A program made the translations under genes and the position numbers. From positions 124,001 through 188,000 of the forward strand of contig NZ_JACESP010000002.1 of NCBI RefSeq assembly GCF_013911755.1: DNA of 64,000 bases. Reading direction: 5' to 3'. Numbering within the stretch: the stretch's first letter is position 1; every line of letters begins with the position of its first letter. The DNA comes from Sphingosinicella sp. (lineage in GTDB: Bacteria > Pseudomonadota > Alphaproteobacteria > Sphingomonadales > Sphingomonadaceae). The notes beneath the pieces were generated by a model. That model had not been told where the DNA came from and did no database searches. It saw only the letters and a list, made by a program, of their open reading frames with translations. This document shows, in pieces, positions 8,508-18,741 of the stretch.

Positions 8508-9790
8508 GCCAGCAGGCCGAGCGGGTTTTCGACAAGGCGCTTGAACGCCTGCATCAGGCGGGCGCCGTCCGCGCCGTCGATGGCGCGGTGGTCGAAGCTG
8601 CCGGTCGCCGACATCACGGTGGCGATGGCGAGCGCGTCGTTCACGATGAACGGCCGCTTCTCCCCCGCGCCGATCGCCATGATCATGCCCTGCGGCGGGT
8701 TGATGACCGCGTCGAACTGCGTGATGCCATACATGCCCATGTTGGAGATGGAGGCCGTGCCGCCCTGATACTCGTGCGGCTGCAGCTTGCCCTCCTTGGC
8801 GCGGGCGGCGAGTTCCTTCATCTCGGTCGCAATGGCGGACAGGCTCTTGCCGTCCGCGCCCGTGATGATCGGCGTGATCAGGCCGTTCGGAATCGACACC
8901 GCCACCGAAATGTCGGCGCGGCTGTACTTGAACAGCTGGTCGCCCGAGATCGAGACGTTGCACTCCGGCACCTCGATCAGCGCGGCGGCGAGCGCCTTGA
9001 TGAGCAGATCGTTGACGCTGAGCTTCACGCCGCGCGGCTCCAGCGCCGCATTCAGCTCGCCGCGCAGCTTCAGCAGCGCATCGAGCCGGATATCCACGGT
9101 GAGGTAGATGTGTGGGATCGTCTGCTTTGCCTCGGTAAGGCGCCGCGCGATGGTCTTGCGCATGTTCGAGAGCTTCACAGCCTCGTGCGGAATTTCTGTA
9201 TCGAACGCTGCAGGCGCCGCGGATGCAGCGGCCTTGGCTGGGAGCGCAGCAGCAGCTGGTTTTCCGCCGTCGAGGTCCGCCTTCACGACGCGCCCGCCCG
9301 GGCCGCTACCCTGAACCTCGCCAAGGTCGATGCCCTTGGCTTCAGCGATACGGCGCGCAAGCGGGCTTGCCTTCACGCGTTCGCCAGCGTCGGTTGCCGC
9401 CGGTTCCGGCGCTGTCGGTTTCGGTGCTTCAGCCTTCACCGGTTCGGGCGCCGGCTGTGGTTTCTCTTCGGCCTTTGGGGTAGGTGCAGCCGCCTTCGGC
9501 GCCTCTTTCGGTTCCGCTTTTGCAGCCTTTGGCGCGGAGACCGCTTCGCCCTCTTCCGCGAGCACGGCGATCAGCTGGCCCACTGGAACGTCCTCCGTTC
9601 CTGCTTCAACGACAATCTTCGCGACCACGCCCTCGTCGATGGATTCGACCTCCATCGTCGCCTTGTCGGTCTCGATCTCGGCGATGACGTCACCGGGCGA
9701 AACCTTGTCGCCTTCCTTCACCAGCCATTTCGCGAGCGTACCGGTTTCCATCGTCGGGGACAGCGCGGGCATTGTAATGTCTATCGGCAT
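8504..9790 (-). CDS. pdhC: Pyruvate dehydrogenase E2, dihydrolipoamide acetyltransferase
   Basis: The 428-residue protein is the core of the pyruvate dehydrogenase complex. One lipoyl domain occupies residues 1-80 with lipoyl-lysine Lys43 in [10 protein letters not shown] long Ala/Pro/Lys/Glu linker follows, then the peripheral-subunit-binding domain ([16 protein letters not shown] and [13 protein letters not shown], about 138-175). The C-terminal acyltransferase domain carries the catalytic DHRAIDG with His401 and Asp405. Start ATG lies two bases after the pdhB stop. The stop overlaps a TTG start of an AT-rich ORF. Confidence 0.96.
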   Translation of the reverse strand: MPIDITMPALSPTMETGTLAKWLVKEGDKVSPGDVIAEIETDKATMEVESIDEGVVAKIVVEAGTEDVPVGQLIAVLAEEGEAVSAPKAAKAEPKEAPKAAAPTPKAEEKPQPAPEPVKAEAPKPTAPEPAATDAGERVKASPLARRIAEAKGIDLGEVQGSGPGGRVVKADLDGGKPAAAALPAKAAASAAPAAFDTEIPHEAVKLSNMRKTIARRLTEAKQTIPHIYLTVDIRLDALLKLRGELNAALEPRGVKLSVNDLLIKALAAALIEVPECNVSISGDQLFKYSRADISVAVSIPNGLITPIITGADGKSLSAIATEMKELAARAKEGKLQPHEYQGGTASISNMGMYGITQFDAVINPPQGMIMAIGAGEKRPFIVNDALAIATVMSATGSFDHRAIDGADGARLMQAFKRLVENPLGLLA

Positions 9791-9792
9791 GT

Positions 9793-11175
9793 TCAGTCCT
9801 TGTAGGTAACGCGCTTGGCAGCGGCGACAACGTCGGCGGCCTTCACGAGAGCAGCCTTTTCGAGGTTCGCGGCGTAGGGCAACGGAACGTCGACATTGGT
9901 GACGCGGAGTACCGGCGCATCAAGATCGTCAAAGCCGTCCTCCATCACGATCGCCATGATTTCAGACGCGATCGAACACTGCGGCCAGCCTTCCTCGACG
10001 ACGACCATGCGGTTCGTCTTCTTGAGGCTGGCGAGGACAGTGCTGCGGTCGAGCGGACGCAGCGTGCGAAGATCGACGACCTCGGCCTCGATCCCCTCCT
10101 CCGCCAACGTCTTCGCCGCGTCGAGCGCGACGCCGACGCCGATCGAGTAGGAGACGATGGTGACATCGCTCCCCTCGCGCGCGATCCGTGCTTTCCCGAT
10201 GGGGAGCACGTAATCCTCAACCTCGGGCACATCGAAGCTCTGGCCGTAAAGCAGCTCGTTTTCGAGGAACACGACCGGATCGGGCGAGCGGATAGCCGCC
10301 TTCAATAGCCCCTTCGCGTCCGCCGCACTGTACGGCGCGATGACGATAAGGCCGGGCACGCTCGCATACCACGGGCCATAGTTCTGGCTGTGCTGCGCGC
10401 CAACGCGCGACGCCGCGCCGTTCGGACCGCGGAACACCATCGGGCAGCGCATCTGGCCACCCGACATGTAGTTGGTCTTGGCGGCCGAGTTCACGATGTG
10501 GTCGATCGCCTGCATGGCGAAGTTGAAGGTCATAAACTCGACGATCGGGCGGAGCCCGCCCATCGCCGCGCCCGTGCCGACGCCCGCGAAACCGTATTCG
10601 GTGATCGGCGTATCGATCACGCGCGTCGGGCCGAACTCTTCAAGCAGGCCTTGCGTCACCTTATATGCGCCCTGATACTCGGCGACCTCTTCGCCCATCA
10701 CAAAGACGCGGTCGTCGGTGCGCATCTCCTCGGCCATCGCATCGCGCAGCGCCTCGCGGACGGTCATGCGGCGGAGGTTGGTGCCTGCCGGGATTTCCGG
10801 ATCGTTCGCGATCTCGGGCTGCGGAGTGGGGATCGCCTTGGCGCCCGACGGTGCTTCGACCTTCTGCTCCGGCAGCTTTGCCGGGTCCTCTTCCTTGGCG
10901 GCAGGCTTTTCGGTCTTGGTTGCGATTTCGCCTTCGCCGTTGTCGATCACCGCGATCAGCGTGCCGACAGCAACGCTGTCCGACCCCGCCGGCACGAGGA
11001 TTTTCGAGAGGACACCGCCCTCATCGGTTTCAAGCTCCATCGTCGCCTTGTCGGTTTCGATCTCGGCGATCACGTCGCCGGGCTTCACCTCGTCGCCTTC
11101 CTTCACCAGCCATTTCGCCAGCGTCCCCTCTTCCATCGTGGGGGACATGGCAGGCAGCTTGATCTCGATCGCCAT
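9793..11175 (-). CDS. pdhB: Pyruvate dehydrogenase E1 beta subunit with N-terminal lipoyl domain
   Basis: The 460-residue protein joins a lipoyl domain (residues 1-80; Lys43 in ETDKATMEL, nearly the same sequence as the start of PdhC) through an acidic/Pro linker to the E1 beta transketolase-like domain, which starts near residue 133 ([15 protein letters not shown]) and includes [17 protein letters not shown]. The lipoyl-E1 beta fusion is a known alphaproteobacterial feature, giving the complex extra swinging arms. The ATG shares one base with the pdhA stop (TGATG). With PdhA it decarboxylates pyruvate and acetylates lipoyl groups. Confidence 0.96.
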   Translation of the reverse strand: MAIEIKLPAMSPTMEEGTLAKWLVKEGDEVKPGDVIAEIETDKATMELETDEGGVLSKILVPAGSDSVAVGTLIAVIDNGEGEIATKTEKPAAKEEDPAKLPEQKVEAPSGAKAIPTPQPEIANDPEIPAGTNLRRMTVREALRDAMAEEMRTDDRVFVMGEEVAEYQGAYKVTQGLLEEFGPTRVIDTPITEYGFAGVGTGAAMGGLRPIVEFMTFNFAMQAIDHIVNSAAKTNYMSGGQMRCPMVFRGPNGAASRVGAQHSQNYGPWYASVPGLIVIAPYSAADAKGLLKAAIRSPDPVVFLENELLYGQSFDVPEVEDYVLPIGKARIAREGSDVTIVSYSIGVGVALDAAKTLAEEGIEAEVVDLRTLRPLDRSTVLASLKKTNRMVVVEEGWPQCSIASEIMAIVMEDGFDDLDAPVLRVTNVDVPLPYAANLEKAALVKAADVVAAAKRVTYKD

Positions 11176-12248
11176 CAGTAGCTCCCCACCAGAACGTCGG
11201 TATACAGCTCGGAAAGCTCCGGCTCGGGCGCCTGCTCTGCGAAGTCGGCGGAATCGTTGACGATGGCGCGCACCTCCTTCTCAATTTCCTTGAGCTTGGC
11301 CTCATCGACGCCTGCCGCGAGCAGATGCTTCTTCGCGGCCTCGATCGGGTCGGACTTTTCGCGCATCGCCTGCACTTCCTCGCGCGAGCGGTATTTCGCC
11401 GGGTCGGACATGGAATGGCCGCGATAGCGGTAGGTCTTGAGCTCAAGAAGCAGCGGCCCCTTGCCCGAGCGAACCCATTCGATGGCCATCTGGGCGGCGC
11501 CGCGCACCTCGAGAACGTCCATGCCGTTGACCTGGATACCTTCGATGCGGAAGCTCTCGCCGCGACGGTAAAGCTGGTCCTCCGCGCTCGCGCGGTTGAC
11601 GCTGGTGCCCATCGCGTACTGGTTGTTTTCGATCACGTAGACCACGGGGAGCTTCCAAAGCTCCGCCATGTTGAAGCTTTCGTATACCTGCCCCTGATTC
11701 GCGGCGCCGTCGCCGAAATAGGTGAGGCAGATGTTGCCGTCGCCTTTGTACTTGTGCGCGAAGGCGAGCCCGGTGCCGAGCGGCACCTGCCCGGCGACGA
11801 TGCCGTGCCCGCCATAAAAGCCGTGCTCGACGCTGAACATGTGCATCGAACCGCCCTTGCCCTTGGAAATGCCCGCGGCGCGGCCGGTCAGTTCCGCCAT
11901 GACTTCACGTGATTCGATGCCGCACGCGAGCATGTGGCCGTGGTCGCGATAGCCGGTGATGACGCTGTCGCCGGCCTTCAGCGCGGACTGGAGGCCGACG
12001 ACGACGGCTTCCTGCCCAATGTAGAGGTGGCAGAAGCCGCCGATCAGACCCATGCCGTAAAGCTGGCCCGCCTTTTCCTCGAAGCGACGGATGAGCAACA
12101 TCTGGCGGTAGAAATCGAGGAGTTCGTCGACGCTGGCCTTGTAAGGCGAATAATCGGGCAGCCGATCCAGCCCCTCGCGCGCTTCAGACTGCCGGTGCAA
12201 TGCCGCAGCCTTTGTTTTACGAGCGGCAGGTTTGGGCTTGGGCGCCAT
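11175..12248 (-). CDS. pdhA: Pyruvate dehydrogenase E1 alpha subunit
   Basis: The 357-residue subunit binds thiamine diphosphate: the GDG-x(n)-NN motif starts at residues 179-181 ([16 protein letters not shown]) and ends at [11 protein letters not shown]. The segments [16 protein letters not shown] and [15 protein letters not shown] are typical for E1 alpha. The N-terminal 20 residues are Lys/Ala-rich and variable in the family. It is the first gene of pdhA-pdhB-pdhC-(small ORFs)-lpdA. A promoter candidate lies 75-104 bases upstream (see 12323-12352), so this operon can be transcribed independently of the ftsB and eno genes before it. Confidence 0.96.
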   Translation of the reverse strand: MAPKPKPAARKTKAAALHRQSEAREGLDRLPDYSPYKASVDELLDFYRQMLLIRRFEEKAGQLYGMGLIGGFCHLYIGQEAVVVGLQSALKAGDSVITGYRDHGHMLACGIESREVMAELTGRAAGISKGKGGSMHMFSVEHGFYGGHGIVAGQVPLGTGLAFAHKYKGDGNICLTYFGDGAANQGQVYESFNMAELWKLPVVYVIENNQYAMGTSVNRASAEDQLYRRGESFRIEGIQVNGMDVLEVRGAAQMAIEWVRSGKGPLLLELKTYRYRGHSMSDPAKYRSREEVQAMREKSDPIEAAKKHLLAAGVDEAKLKEIEKEVRAIVNDSADFAEQAPEPELSELYTDVLVGSY

Positions 12249-12322
12249 TTTCGCCTCTTTGGTTCGCTCGGCGATGATCCCCTCCTCTGGTTCGCAGGGT
12301 AAAGATTTTTACTTCACCGCCG

Positions 12323-12352
12323 CTATACGTGCGACTGTGCTTAAAGTTCAAG
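12323..12352 (-). promoter_or_regulatory. Sigma-70-like promoter candidate for the pdh operon
   Basis: On the minus strand a TTGAAC hexamer (12352-12347) is followed after 18 bases by TATAGC (12328-12323), a good match to housekeeping promoter elements. It would start transcription near 12316, giving a leader of about 68 bases before pdhA. The 124-base gap between ftsB and pdhA is relatively AT-rich, which supports a promoter here. Not tested. Confidence 0.5.
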
Positions 12353-12372
12353 CGCGCGCGAACCTTGGCTGC

Positions 12373-12687
12373 TTATTTGTCGAGACGGATGACGAACTCG
12401 TCCTCACGGACGAGGCCCAGATTCTCGCGAACGAGTTCATCGGCAAGGTCCGGATCGACCTTCGAGGGATTGAGGAGCGTGACCTTGCGCTCAAGATCCG
12501 CCTTCCGCTTGGCGACCACAGCCGCTTCCTTCGCAAGGCGCGCCTCTTCGGCCTTGTAGCCGCCCAGCGCGAGAATGCCCGTGTCGCCCGCGACCGCGTG
12601 CCATCCGAAGAACGCAACGAGGCCGATGCACAGCGCGGGAAGCCACGCTGAGCGGATGTAGGAGACAAGGCGGACGGGTTCGCTCAC
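12373..12687 (-). CDS. ftsB: Septum formation initiator FtsB/DivIC family protein
   Basis: The 104-residue protein has a short cytoplasmic N-terminus, one membrane helix (about residues 14-33, AWLPALCIGLVAFFGWHAV) and a periplasmic coiled coil (about 38-78, KAEEARLAKEAAVVAKRKADLERK), followed by the typical LVRENLGLVREDEFVIR tail. In the family it links FtsL and FtsQ in the divisome. The start is GTG at 12687 with AAGG before it. It follows eno, the same order as in many proteobacteria, and precedes pdhA. Identification is by architecture and gene order. Confidence 0.9.
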   Translation of the reverse strand: MSEPVRLVSYIRSAWLPALCIGLVAFFGWHAVAGDTGILALGGYKAEEARLAKEAAVVAKRKADLERKVTLLNPSKVDPDLADELVRENLGLVREDEFVIRLDK

Positions 12688-12695
12688 GCCCGCCT

Positions 12696-12723
12696 TTGAA
12701 TCACGCGAATCCTAATGATTCAA
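12696..12723 (-). other. Inverted repeat between eno and ftsB
   Basis: A perfect 7-base inverted repeat (TTGAATC / GATTCAA, 14-base loop) occupies the gap between the eno stop and the ftsB start. On the coding strand its second arm ends directly at the AAGG ribosome-binding sequence of ftsB. There is no T tract, so it is not a typical terminator; it could limit ftsB translation or mark processing. Confidence 0.4.
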
Positions 12724-12726
12724 GCG

Positions 12727-14052
<1,326 letters not shown>

Positions 14053-14124
14053 TCAGCCTCGGCGCGTGGGGCAACGCCGCTTGTTCGGCCATTGTCGCGA
14101 CGCTGCCTTGTTTTTGCCCACGAC

Positions 14125-14149
14125 GGAACCAACATCCTGTTCTATTGTT
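14125..14149 (+). promoter_or_regulatory. EcfG (general stress response) type promoter candidate
   Basis: GGAAC at 14125-14129 is followed by 16 bases and TGTT at 14146-14149. This resembles the alphaproteobacterial EcfG/SigT promoter consensus (GGAAC, 16-17 bases, CGTT or similar). The ATG of the DUF883 protein is 36 bases downstream, which gives a sensible 5' leader of about 25-30 bases. The downstream genes belong to families induced by stress or stationary phase in other bacteria, which agrees with such a promoter. Confidence 0.55.
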
Positions 14150-14184
14150 GTATTACAGCCTCCGTAAGCCTGAAAGGAATTGGC

Positions 14185-14613
14185 ATGTCCGACACTCTTC
14201 CCGCGCCTCCCACTGCCGATCCCGTTGCTGCGAAAACGGACCGGCTGGCCACGATCAAGGCTGAAGCCAGCAAGCTCAAGACCGAAGCCTCTACCAAGGC
14301 GCGCAGCGCCGCCGAGGAAGGCAAGACCCGCGCCGCCGAAACGCTCGGTAGCGTCTCGAACGTCACGCGCGAAGCCGCCGACAAGCTGAAGGGCACGCAG
14401 GCGGAGCCGCTTGCGAACATCATTAATTCGGCCGCTGATTCGGTGGAATCCTTCGCCCAACGGATGCGCGAAAAAACGGTCGACGACATCATCGACGACA
14501 CGCGCGAGATGGTGCGCCGGTCGCCGGTTCTGGTGATCGCCGCCGCAGCCGCCGCGGGCTTCATTATCTCGCGCTTCTTCAAGGCCAGCCGCAACGACGA
14601 CGCTGAAGCCTGA
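14185..14613 (+). CDS. DUF883 (ElaB/YqjD-like) tail-anchored membrane protein
   Basis: The 142-residue protein has a long amphipathic helical region rich in Ala, Lys and Glu (about 20-110), the motif DDTREMVRRSPVLVIAAA, and one C-terminal membrane helix (about 116-133) with a short basic end. This is the layout of the ElaB/YqjD group, inner-membrane proteins that in E. coli bind ribosomes in stationary phase. The start ATG 14185 has an AAAGGAA 8 bases upstream; an in-frame ATG at 14092 is upstream of the putative promoter and was rejected. First gene of a three-gene operon. Confidence 0.8.
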   Translation: MSDTLPAPPTADPVAAKTDRLATIKAEASKLKTEASTKARSAAEEGKTRAAETLGSVSNVTREAADKLKGTQAEPLANIINSAADSVESFAQRMREKTVDDIIDDTREMVRRSPVLVIAAAAAAGFIISRFFKASRNDDAEA

Positions 14614-14627
14614 GAGGACTAACAGGG

Positions 14628-14984
14628 GTGGCCGATCAGGACGTTAAGATTTCCGATCTCTTCGAGCGCCTCGTCGACGAAGGCGGCGATCTGGTGCAGG
14701 CGGAGGTCAGCATTGCCGGGGCGAAGATCGCGCGGCGGCTACAGCTCGCGCGATTGCCGCTCGGGCTGCTGAGCGCTTCGGTCGCGCTCGCATTCGTGGC
14801 GCTGATGGGGGTCGCGACAGCGCTCGTCGTGCTGATCGGTCCCCTTGTCGGCTTCTTCCTGGCGGTGGTGATCGTCACCCTGATCTCCGCGGGCGTATCG
14901 TGGCTGCTGTTTGTTGAAGGGCGCAGGCGCCTTGAAGTCGTGCTCGAGCCCCCGTCCCTGCTGCGCAACCGGAGCAAAACGTGA
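14628..14984 (+). CDS. YqjE-like membrane protein (phage-holin-superfamily label)
   Basis: The 118-residue protein starts at GTG 14628 and has two long membrane helices (about residues 43-68 and 72-97) after an N-terminal amphipathic segment DLFERLVDEGGDLVQAEVSIA. Databases often call this family phage holin or YqjE; there is no lysis context here, so a holin function is unlikely. Its position between a DUF883 and a DUF3618 protein matches the yqjD-yqjE-yqjK arrangement of other proteobacteria. The stop overlaps the next start as GTGA. Confidence 0.8.
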   Translation: MADQDVKISDLFERLVDEGGDLVQAEVSIAGAKIARRLQLARLPLGLLSASVALAFVALMGVATALVVLIGPLVGFFLAVVIVTLISAGVSWLLFVEGRRRLEVVLEPPSLLRNRSKT

Positions 14985-15850
14985 GCGACAAGATCGTTGA
15001 TACGGCCCTGTATGAAGCGGACGCCGCCGACGCGCGACGACGCATCGCACTGACAGTGGGCGAAATCCGGCACCGCCTCGATCCCCGCACGATCGCCAAT
15101 GAGGCTATCGACGCGGCAACGGAACGAGGGGCACAACTGGTTGCACGCGGCCGCCAGGCAGCGCGCGACAATCTTGGCGCGATCTCCATCGTCGGCGCGC
15201 TTGCCGGCATGATGGCAGGCGCGCGGCATTATCGGAAAGACAGAAAGGCACCGGCCATGAGCGAGTACGAAGATGACTTCGGCAACGAGGCGCCGGGGAA
15301 GGACCGGCTTGAAAGCGTGAAACAGACCGCACAACAGGTGCGCGAGACGGTGACGCACAAGGCGCAGGCCGCGCGCGAGGCTGCCGGCGAAACGTTTGCT
15401 TCCGCACGCCAGCACGCGAATGACGCCTGGGAAACCGCGCGCGAACGTGCCGCGGACTATTCGGAGCGCGCGAAGATGCAGGCGGCAAGGGCGCGTGAGC
15501 GCACCGCCGAAAGCGTCGACCAAAATCCGCTCGTCGCCGTGCTTGCGGGCGCGGCGCTCGGTGCGATCATCGGCGCGCTCCTCCCGCGCAGCAGCGGCGA
15601 GAACCGCGCGCTCGGCCCTGTCCGCGAAAAGCTCGCGTCAACGGCGCGGACAGCGGCCCGGGTCGCGCGCACCGCCGGCGAGGCGAAGCTCGCCGAACTC
15701 GGCATCAAGGAAGCCGCCAAGCTGCGTTTCAGCGAGATCAAGGAAGGCGCGACCGAAGTCGCAAAGTCTGCGACAGCCGCTGTGCGGGGCAAGGGCAAGG
15801 CCGTGAACGGCAGCACTGCCGAGGATGAGGGTCCCGCCGAACTCGCCTAA
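14981..15850 (+). CDS. DUF3618 domain protein with long helical tail
   Basis: The 289-residue product begins with the DUF3618 pattern ARRRIALTVGEIRHRLDP (about residues 19-36). A weak hydrophobic stretch near 69-80 (ISIVGALAGMMAG) and a second one near 184-200 (NPLVAVLAGAALGAIIGALL) flank an Ala/Glu/Arg-rich helical region similar in style to DUF883. It is translationally coupled (GTGA) to the YqjE-like gene. Likely an inner-membrane protein of an envelope or stress assembly; function unknown. Its TAA stop shares four bases with the stop of the convergent DUF2336 gene. Confidence 0.78.
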   Translation: MSDKIVDTALYEADAADARRRIALTVGEIRHRLDPRTIANEAIDAATERGAQLVARGRQAARDNLGAISIVGALAGMMAGARHYRKDRKAPAMSEYEDDFGNEAPGKDRLESVKQTAQQVRETVTHKAQAAREAAGETFASARQHANDAWETARERAADYSERAKMQAARARERTAESVDQNPLVAVLAGAALGAIIGALLPRSSGENRALGPVREKLASTARTAARVARTAGEAKLAELGIKEAAKLRFSEIKEGATEVAKSATAAVRGKGKAVNGSTAEDEGPAELA

Positions 15851-16797
15851 GCGGCGGCAGGCACAACCTCGTCGATTTCCGATGGCACGAGTCCCACTTC
15901 GCGCAGCATTTGCCGCGCGGAGTCGGGATGATCGAAGGCTTCGACCACGAGGCCGTACCGAAGCCCTGTGAGCCGAGACACGACCGCCTGCATCAGTTCG
16001 CGGTCGCCGAGCCGCCCGGCGCGAATGACGAGCGAGGGTTGCAGCTTCCCCGCCGCGTGCAGTTGATCGACCATGGCGATGAGGTCGAGGACGTCGGTTT
16101 CGCCGCCGCCCAGGATGAACGCCGCACCCTCCGAAACCTGCGCAAGCCCCGTCGCGAACTGCTGGAAACGGTCGCCCTCCCCGGCCATGCGCGCCCTGAG
16201 ACGGCTGGAAACCAGCGCGACGAGCCGTTCCGCAATGGCAAGCGGCAGCGATGGGCGATCCGCGAGCGGCATCGCCACCGCCTCCTCATTGCCGAAGCGC
16301 TCGACAGCGCGCGCCATTGCGGCCTCCGCGATGTCCGCGCCCGCATTGGCGGCAAGCGTCGACACCGCCCGCACCTCGGCATGTTCGACGATCGCCGCCG
16401 AAACCGGCTCCCGTACCACGGGCCGCGCGGCAATGGCGACGCGGTGGTCTTCGCTCCGCGACTTCACGATCTCGACCAACATGTCGTCGTCCAGAAGATC
16501 GCTCGCCTTCAGGATCGGCTCGGCGACCTCGATAACGTCGTGCGCCATGCGCAGCGCCACGTCCTGCGGAATGTCCGTGCTTGAAGCGATGGTCTGCGCC
16601 AGCGCCTTGCGCACCTCCACCTCGACGTCGCGGGCGATGGCGCGCACGATATCGTCCGCGATTCCGCGCTCGCGGTCGCCGAACAGGTGCTGCGTGTAGC
16701 TGTGCCCAAGCTTCAGCGCGAGCGCGCGGCGGGCATCCGCGTTCGCGTTCTCCTGCAGCCGCTCGACGTCGGCAAGAGAGGGCAGAAGCGGGTCCAT
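15847..16797 (-). CDS. DUF2336 domain protein
   Basis: The 316-residue protein is all-alpha and HEAT-like, with repeated modules such as FGDRERGIADDIVRAIARDVEVEVRKALAQ and VALRMAHDVIEVAEPILKAS that mark DUF2336, a family largely confined to alphaproteobacteria. No membrane segment or signal peptide. Function is not established; a role as protein-interaction scaffold is only inference. It is transcribed alone, divergent from the cytochrome c gene across about 90 AT-rich bases and convergent with the DUF3618 gene, sharing a 4-base CTAA stop overlap. Confidence 0.8.
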   Translation of the reverse strand: MDPLLPSLADVERLQENANADARRALALKLGHSYTQHLFGDRERGIADDIVRAIARDVEVEVRKALAQTIASSTDIPQDVALRMAHDVIEVAEPILKASDLLDDDMLVEIVKSRSEDHRVAIAARPVVREPVSAAIVEHAEVRAVSTLAANAGADIAEAAMARAVERFGNEEAVAMPLADRPSLPLAIAERLVALVSSRLRARMAGEGDRFQQFATGLAQVSEGAAFILGGGETDVLDLIAMVDQLHAAGKLQPSLVIRAGRLGDRELMQAVVSRLTGLRYGLVVEAFDHPDSARQMLREVGLVPSEIDEVVPAAA

Positions 16798-16888
16798 CTC
16801 TTTACAATAGCCCGAAAAACATTACCGATTAATCGCCGATTCACAGGGGATCGCGCATTCCATCCGCATGGAAAAGAAAGCTACCCAC

Positions 16889-17272
16889 ATGAAAACATGC
16901 GCGCTCAAGCTTGTTGCCCTCTCTGCCTTCGCCGTGCTGGTTTCCGGTCCGGCAGCAGCAGCCGATGGGGCGCAACTGTTCAAGAGCCGCTGTGGCATCT
17001 GCCACTGGGATCCGGCGCAGGCGGGCGAAAAGCCGCGCCAGGGGCCATCGCTCAAGAAGCTGATCGGACGCACTGCGGGCACCGAAAAGAGCTTTCCGCG
17101 CTATTCGCCGGCGATGAAAAAGGCCGGCTTTACGTGGACGGCGGACAAGCTCGACACGTATCTCGATAATCCCCGCAAGGTGGTTCCGGGAACTTCGATG
17201 GCCTTTGTCGGGTTGAAGAAGCCTGACGAGCGCAAGGCGGTCGTCGATTACCTCTTGAAGGCGTCGCGCTAA
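16889..17272 (+). CDS. Periplasmic c-type cytochrome (cytochrome c2-like)
   Basis: The 127-residue protein has a signal peptide (cut likely after AAA, about residue 25) and a single class-I cytochrome c domain: haem attachment CGICH and the sixth ligand Met in VPGTSMAF, with the class-typical GPSLKKLIGR and YSPAMKKAGFTW. It should shuttle electrons in the periplasm. I chose ATG 16889 since its signal peptide then has the normal length; ATG 16868 adds seven residues. It is followed 30 bases later by an MlaC-like gene, so it may lead a four-gene operon. Confidence 0.88.
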   Translation: MKTCALKLVALSAFAVLVSGPAAAADGAQLFKSRCGICHWDPAQAGEKPRQGPSLKKLIGRTAGTEKSFPRYSPAMKKAGFTWTADKLDTYLDNPRKVVPGTSMAFVGLKKPDERKAVVDYLLKASR

Positions 17273-17302
17273 GCGAACGCCAAGCGGACGGAGTTCTCAT
17301 CC

Positions 17303-17926
17303 ATGATTATTCGCGCAATCGCGATTCTTCTCGCCTCGGCGGCCGTTGCCACGCCCGCTGCCAGCCTTGCGGCGCCAACGACAGCATCTGCTGAAAACGG
17401 CAAGGCAGCCGGCGCCTTCATTGCCGATCTCTCCCAGCGCGCCTATGCGGTGCTGCGCGACAAGTCGAACGACAAGAACGACGTGCGCGCCAAGTTCCGT
17501 GCGCTCCTCAAGGAGAACTTCGCGGTTACCGACATCGGCAACCGCCTGATCCGCCGCCATGTGCGGACGATCAACAAGCAGCAGTATCAGGCCTATCAGG
17601 CTGCCTTCCCGGACTATGTCGTCGATACCTACACCGACAACCTGTTCGAGTTCGCCGACAGTGAACTCAAGGTCATGCGCACCGTGCCCCGCGGTACGCG
17701 CGGCACCATCGACGTTTACGCCCGCGTCACCCGAAACAACGGGGCGCAGCCGATCGATTCAATCTGGACCGTGAAGAAGAACCAGAACGGCAAATATGTC
17801 GTCGATAACCTCACGGTCGCGGGCGTGAACCTGTCGCTGACGCAGGAGGCCGACTTCACCGCCTATATTCAGAAGAATGGTTTCGATGCGCTCGTCCAGT
17901 TCATGAAGGATCGTAAATCCGCATGA
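17303..17926 (+). CDS. MlaC/Ttg2-like periplasmic phospholipid-binding protein
   Basis: The 207-residue secreted protein (signal peptide ending near SLA) contains the MlaC pattern: FIADLSQRAYAVL, a FRALLKENFAVTDIGNRLI stretch, YQAAFPDYVVDTYTDNLF and the C-terminal DNLTVAGVNLSLTQEADF. In the Mla system this protein ferries phospholipids between outer and inner membrane. No mlaA, B, D, E or F gene is adjacent. A GGAG lies 12 bases before the ATG. The stop overlaps the next gene as ATGA. Confidence 0.85.
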   Translation: MIIRAIAILLASAAVATPAASLAAPTTASAENGKAAGAFIADLSQRAYAVLRDKSNDKNDVRAKFRALLKENFAVTDIGNRLIRRHVRTINKQQYQAYQAAFPDYVVDTYTDNLFEFADSELKVMRTVPRGTRGTIDVYARVTRNNGAQPIDSIWTVKKNQNGKYVVDNLTVAGVNLSLTQEADFTAYIQKNGFDALVQFMKDRKSA

Positions 17927-18492
17927 CATCGGTCATCGACCGCGAAGCTGCGGCGTTCATCCACCCCTCGGCGCAGCTCTACGGTCATATCCGTTTCGAG
18001 GAGGGCTCTTCGGCCTGGTGCAACGTGGTCATGCGCGCTGAGGCGGAACATATCCGGATCGGGCGCTTCACGAACATCCAGGACTTCGTGATGGTTCACG
18101 CGGAGCCGGGCCGTGCGGTGGAAATCGGCGATTACTGCTCGATCACGCACCATGCGACGATCCATGCCTGCAAGCTCGGCAACAACGTTCTCGTCGGCGT
18201 GAACGCCACGATCTTCAACGACGCGGTGATCGGCGACAACAGCATCGTCGGCCAGCACGCTTTCGTGCGCGACGGCACGGAAGTGCCGCCGAACAGCATC
18301 ATCGTCGGCTCTCCCGCCAAGGTGATCCGCACCCACAACAGTTGGATCGCGAACCGAATGAACGCGATGATCTACCACCGCAACGCGCTTGCGTATGCAA
18401 GGGGCGATCACAGGGCATGGGCAGCGCCGGAGTTCGAGCGCTGGGCCGGTGCGACGCTGGAACGCTTGCAGCGTGAGTTCGAGGCGCTATAG
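17923..18492 (+). CDS. Gamma carbonic anhydrase-family hexapeptide-repeat protein
   Basis: The 189-residue protein is a left-handed beta-helix of hexapeptide repeats (for example IRIGRFTNIQDFVMVH, VEIGDYCSITHHATIHACKLGNNVLVGVNATIF, VIGDNSIVGQHAFV) closing with a C-terminal helix. Zinc-ligand-type histidines are present in VMVHAEPG and SITHHATIH. Relatives are called gamma-CA or PaaY/YrdA-like; enzyme activity cannot be told from sequence. ATGA overlap with the mlaC-like gene upstream and a DUF4170 gene 9 bases downstream. Confidence 0.87.
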   Translation: MTSVIDREAAAFIHPSAQLYGHIRFEEGSSAWCNVVMRAEAEHIRIGRFTNIQDFVMVHAEPGRAVEIGDYCSITHHATIHACKLGNNVLVGVNATIFNDAVIGDNSIVGQHAFVRDGTEVPPNSIIVGSPAKVIRTHNSWIANRMNAMIYHRNALAYARGDHRAWAAPEFERWAGATLERLQREFEAL

Positions 18493-18501
18493 CGCACGTG
18501 C

Positions 18502-18741
18502 ATGGACCAGACTGAAAAACAGAAACTCCACCTCGTATTCGGTGGTCGCGTCACGGACCCGCGCGGGCTTGAGTTCGAAGACCTCTCCGCGCTCGACATC
18601 GTCGGCATCTTCCCGGACTTCAAAAGCGCGGAAAATGCCTGGCGCGCCAATGCGCAGCGCACGGTGGACGATGCCGCGATGAAGTATGTCGTGGTGCACC
18701 TGCACCGGCTGCTGGAGCCCGACGCGGACCCCTCCGCCTAA
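18502..18741 (+). CDS. DUF4170 domain protein
   Basis: A 79-residue cytosolic protein with the family pattern KLHLVFGGRVTDPRG, FEDLSALDIVGIFPDF and AWRANAQRTVDDAAMKYVVVHLHRLL. DUF4170 proteins are small alphaproteobacterial proteins of unknown role. It closes the cytochrome c-mlaC-gamma-CA run. Its TAA stop shares four bases (CTAA) with the stop of the convergent rhomboid gene. Confidence 0.85.
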   Translation: MDQTEKQKLHLVFGGRVTDPRGLEFEDLSALDIVGIFPDFKSAENAWRANAQRTVDDAAMKYVVVHLHRLLEPDADPSA

